A DNA stretch of 64,000 nucleotides from Acestrorhynchus altus (taxonomy: Eukaryota > Chordata > Actinopteri > Characiformes > Acestrorhynchidae): the NCBI GenBank assembly GCA_034509495.1, contig CM067505.1:13270921-13334920 (forward strand). The letters run 5' to 3'. The notes beneath the pieces are model-generated. The model made no database searches and was not told the origin of the DNA. It was given only the letters and a program-made list of their open reading frames with translations. The position numbers and the translations under genes were made by a program. Every line of letters begins with the position of its first letter. Position 1 is the first letter of the stretch. Shown one piece after another: positions 60,701 to 64,000 of this stretch.

Positions 60701-63320
60701 AGTTGAACATGATTTTATTCATTGAAAGTAAAAAGACTCACAAACAAGCGGCGAGTAAAAACCACTACAGCAAAGGCCTGGGAATTTTCAGTCATTTTTA
60801 AATGGTTATTGCAACTTATGGTAATTCCCTTGATTAATAGTTGAAAGTCTTTGTCCAAATATTAATGGACATGGTTGTGTGTACAGCTTTCAATAGCAAA
60901 AGAAGCCATATTGACTTAAATCAGAGTTAAAAAGTTTGTTAATGTCACATTTAGATGTTTACAGGTGTTAATGCCAAAATGACTCACAGTAGATAGAGCT
61001 GTGTGATACTAGTATAGCCACATGCCTGCTGGTGCAGATGAACTCTGGGAGATCAAGATCAAAGAGCTAAATAGTTCCACCATGGAAGGTCATGATTAGA
61101 ATGACTGATCAGGGTTATTTGATAGCATGACTGGTCTCTTTAAAACCCCCTTCAGGTTATTCTGTGAACTCTGTGCTGTTGTGATGTAATTAACTGAATG
61201 TGGACTATTCTTTTCTTCAAGGGCTGGTTCCCATGTTGCTCTGAAAATCATTAAAAACGTTGAGAAGTACAAAGAAGCGGCACGACTGGAGATCAATGTA
61301 CTGGAAAAGATCAATGAGAGAGACCCTGAAAACAAAAAGTAAGGAGACAAATATATCATAGTAGTTGGCTGTACATAGTGTATGTAGTGATAACTGTTTG
61401 TGAGGGATGAATTTTTTTTTTTAATATTTAGAAATTCTCTTTAATCATTGGAAGAGTAGATACTGAACATTTAATGTATTTTCCCCATAAATGCTCACTA
61501 ACACACTGAGGAAGAAGATCCTCTATTTAATCCTGCTTCTTTTCTCTTGTCCAATCCCACTCTTCAGCCTGTGTGTTCGGATGTTCGACTGGTTTGACTA
61601 CCATGGCCACATGTGCCTTAGCTTTGAGCTGTTAGCTCTTAGTACGTTTGACTTCCTGAAGGACAACAATTATCTGCCCTACTCAATCAGCCAGGTCCGA
61701 CACATGGCCTACCAGATCTGCCTTGCTGTCAAATGTGAGTACAGTGTCAGTTCCATTTTAAGTTCCAGATTGTTGAACATTTAACTTTTTTGAGATGAAG
61801 GTTCTATAATGCAGAGTAGGGATGTCATGATACCAGAAATTTAGAAGTCCATACCAATACCTCTAAAATCCTATGGTTCTCAGTATTAATTTTGATACCA
61901 CAACACAAAATAAACACCAAGGGTGGGACAGATGACATATTTCATGGATCAGGTCGTTTCACTTTTTTTTTTTTTTTTTTTTTCACAGCTCAGATCATTT
62001 TTGGATCAGCATACAAACATGAGTAAAGTGAATAAAACTTTGCTTTCCAAACAATATGCATGAATATGTTTTGAACATAGTCTTAAATAGTAGCCAAGTA
62101 CCAGACCACAGTGAATCCATGTAGATTTTTACAATATACTTTTGCATCAAGAATGAGAGAAAAATTACTTTGTGAAATATATAGATTTTTTAACAAACAA
62201 TGATGGTAACATATCAGGTTATGAACACTTACAACAAAAATTGCTCCCCTCTCGCACTCTTTGTACAGCTCTGGAGGTCTGTTTTTGAGGTGCTTGGCTA
62301 AATTAGTGGTGATTCCGCGTTTCATTAAAAGTGTTCTCAAACACCACTTGTATGTTGGCTTTGATATGTGAAACCGTCGTTCCCGCAGGAAGCAAGAATC
62401 GTAGTATTTTCAAGATTGTGGTATCGAATTGGTATCGAAGGCCTCGTAACATCTCTAATGGAGGGCTGACATGCAATTATTACTTTTTGTCAACAGTTCT
62501 GCATGATAACAAGCTGACCCACACAGACTTGAAACCAGAAAACATCCTCTTTGTTAACTCCGACTTCACCATAACATACAATGTAGAGAAGGTGAGCATC
62601 TGAACAGTGGAAGGAGAGGATTTGTTAACTTTTGAAAATGTATTTTTGTTCCTGTGTAGGCTTTCTGTTGGTACTGCAATGTTTTTTGTTTTTTTTTTGG
62701 GTGGGGGCAGAAAAGAGACGAGCGAACAGTGAAGAGCACAGCAGTGAGGGTTGTAGACTTTGGCAGTGCCACATTTGACCATGAGCACCATAGCACAATT
62801 GTCTCCACCAGGCATTACCGTGCGCCTGAGGTCATTCTAGGTAAATATGTTTGTGTTTTTAATATTTACATGTTAATGCTTTATTTAATCGACCATACAT
62901 GTATGTACATGGTGGCTGTGACATCACTAGTGTACACACCAGCATTCTCATGATGGGGCCAATGCTTGGCTTTAAAATATGTTCTAAATTAAAGATGTGC
63001 TCTTGCTGATTGATCAGCCGGTCCTGCAAACCCATATGTGAATTATTTAGATGTCGTAGTGTATGTCATTCGTTTTGTATTGTAGTGGCATAAATATTCC
63101 ACAAGATGGCTTTCTGCATTCGGTGAGAGTTAAGAAACATGGTTCAGTTCACCACAGTTTTCAACTGGAGTTTCAGTATTTGTGCCAGATATTGTAGTCA
63201 CTATGTAAAATTGAATCTGCTTTGTGTTTTCATGCAGAATTGGGTTGGAGCCAGCCTTGTGATGTGTGGAGTATTGGCTGCATTCTCTTTGAATACTACC
63301 TTGGCTTCACCCTTTTCCAG
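54791..63320 (+). CDS. clk2: Dual-specificity kinase CLK2, 5' part (cut by the window end)
   Basis: CLK2 is a nuclear LAMMER-family kinase that phosphorylates SR splicing factors. Exons: 54791-54987, 55073-55328, 56262-56355, 57155-57221, 61222-61338, 61568-61734, 62497-62591, 62711-62840, 63238-63320; all phases agree, giving 402 residues so far (human CLK2 is about 499). The N-terminus (MPHSRLYPSPERAS..., 1-150) is an Arg/Ser-rich localisation domain. The kinase domain has the P-loop GEGTFGRV, the VALKII lysine, the family-typical HTDLKPEN catalytic loop in place of HRD, DFGSATFD, and HYRAPEVIL. The last exon in view ends at LGFTLFQ; the EHLAMMER signature and C-terminus lie beyond 64000. 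The start of exon 3 (56262) is unusual: a tandem AAGCAG acceptor allows 56262 or 56265. Exon 3 is 94 nt, so skipping it breaks the frame, as in the known self-regulated CLK exon. Confidence 0.96.
55444..55455 (+). other. Possible 12-nt microexon of clk2
   Basis: Twelve bases encoding PQEL sit between a strong pyrimidine-rich acceptor ('cttctccacag') and a consensus GTAAGT donor, in phase with the exons on both sides. It may be used, optional, or chance. It is not included in the 402-residue count. Confidence 0.4.
57490..58892 (+). mobile_element. Outer hAT-like element in a clk2 intron
   Basis: The ends are CAGGGGTTCTTAACTTCTAG and the inverted AGAACCTCTG-type end. It is flanked by a perfect 8-bp duplication CATTAAAG (57482-57489 and 58893-58900), the size expected for hAT insertions. 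It carries another hAT element at 57833-58714. Confidence 0.9.
57833..58714 (+). mobile_element. Internally deleted hAT transposon (copy 2), nested
   Basis: Its ends are CAGGGGTCGCAACCCG and 'gttggcgacccctg', flanked by CACTAGAG/CACTAAAG, an 8-bp duplication with one mismatch. The frames at 57985-58263 and 58224-58472 encode only the C-terminal transposase part (IPDTYINMKKYAF, CEQLFSTMN). It is of the same family and deletion type as 10618-11511, but keeps about 50 bp more. Confidence 0.92.
60450..60890 (+). mobile_element. Tc1-like remnant in a clk2 intron
   Basis: Decayed transposase sequence with 'gaataatgacccaaacat' at 60600 and 'tccaaatattaatggacatg' at the right end. No frame survives. 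Confidence 0.65.
61963..61984. repeat. Poly(T) tract
   Basis: About 22 T in a clk2 intron. Confidence 0.95.
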
Positions 63321-63326
63321 GTACAG

Positions 63327-63366
63327 TGTCTCTCTCTCTCTGTCTCTGTCTCTTTCTATCTCTCTC
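63327..63366. repeat. (TC)n microsatellite at a clk2 donor
   Basis: A CT-rich tract starting six bases after the exon that ends at 63320; it resembles the placement in lrrc71. Confidence 0.85.
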
Positions 63367-64000
63367 TACTCCTTAGTCATGACAGCAGGTAGACACAGAC
63401 AGCATTTGTGCTGAAGCAAAGAGATTAACTGTGAGTACAATCTGACCTAGGGTCACCAACGTCCACACAGTAAAGCCAACACCTGTTATTTGCCCTAAGA
63501 CCATGCGTGCCCTCACTAATTCTCTCTCTCTCTCTTAAGCTCACACACTTGTAGTCTTACCTATGTATGAATAGGCTGGACCGTATGCTTCTGATGAACT
63601 GAGGAATTTGCTTCCTTTCCAAGAGAATTTGTTGGGGTATTTTGTCACAGTGCTTAAACATTAAAGAGCAGTATTGAGACACAAGTTTGTTTGCTGTAGA
63701 GAATTTGTCTTTTATAATTTATATTTGCATTTTCAAATTATTGAAATGTGTTGTTTGAGCAGAGGTGCATGTGGGTCATAGCATGCAAAATTTGGGAAAC
63801 CTGTTCTCCAAACAGCATGTGTACTGTTGTCAAACAAGATTCTATATATTCATTAGCATGTTTTCAGAGTTATGTCAACTGGACGGCTTTTCATTTGTAT
63901 GTATTCTTTTATTTCATTCTAACGGATTAACAGCTAAGAGGAATAGAAACAACTGTTCTTAAGAAGAAATGTCTTCTTAATTTTTGCGAAGATTGACATT

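Overview
The window is teleost nuclear DNA. Three multi-exon genes with canonical GT/AG introns, all on the + strand, lie in a sea of fish-type repeats (Rex3, L2-like LINEs, Tc1-like, hAT, Polinton/Maverick, satellites). An ostariophysan fish is plausible, but the species cannot be fixed from the sequence alone.

Genes. (1) The 3' end of lrrc71 (five coding exons, 3809-9893). (2) A complete setdb1 (20 coding exons, 27607-46467; the exons splice in one continuous frame to 1,453 residues), the H3K9 methyltransferase with triple Tudor, MBD, pre-SET and split SET domains. (3) The 5' two-thirds of clk2 (54791-63320, cut by the window end), a LAMMER-type kinase of SR splicing factors. All three human orthologues lie on chromosome 1q, so the linkage looks like retained vertebrate synteny. 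The genes do not form an operon or pathway.

Layout. 1-1361: Rex3 plus a reversed, damaged copy of setdb1 coding exon 1. 1362-9893: lrrc71 exons with SINE-like, Tc1-like and hAT debris. 9894-12600: hAT and minor repeats. 12600-24180: a degenerate satellite interrupted by a decayed Polinton (protein-primed DNA polymerase B, - strand), itself interrupted by a near full-length Rex3 with a 13-bp target-site duplication. 24230-26160: an L2-like fragment and an AT-rich 30-bp minisatellite. 26220-27110: the presumed setdb1 promoter. 27607-46733: setdb1, with Rex3, Tc1, hAT and palindromic elements in its introns. 46734-53270: repeats, including a second copy of setdb1 intron 18/exon 19 and a GAGTGAGG minisatellite. 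53270-53560: the presumed clk2 promoter. 54791-64000: clk2, with a nested pair of hAT elements in one intron.

Main points for a second look: two partial duplications of setdb1 (one inverted about 26 kb away, one direct about 2.8 kb away inside a hAT-like element); a SETDB1 exon expanded by coding tandem repeats; nested transposons with readable target-site duplications; and a possible 12-nt microexon plus an odd acceptor in clk2. No wholly new functional system is evident; the novelty is structural.
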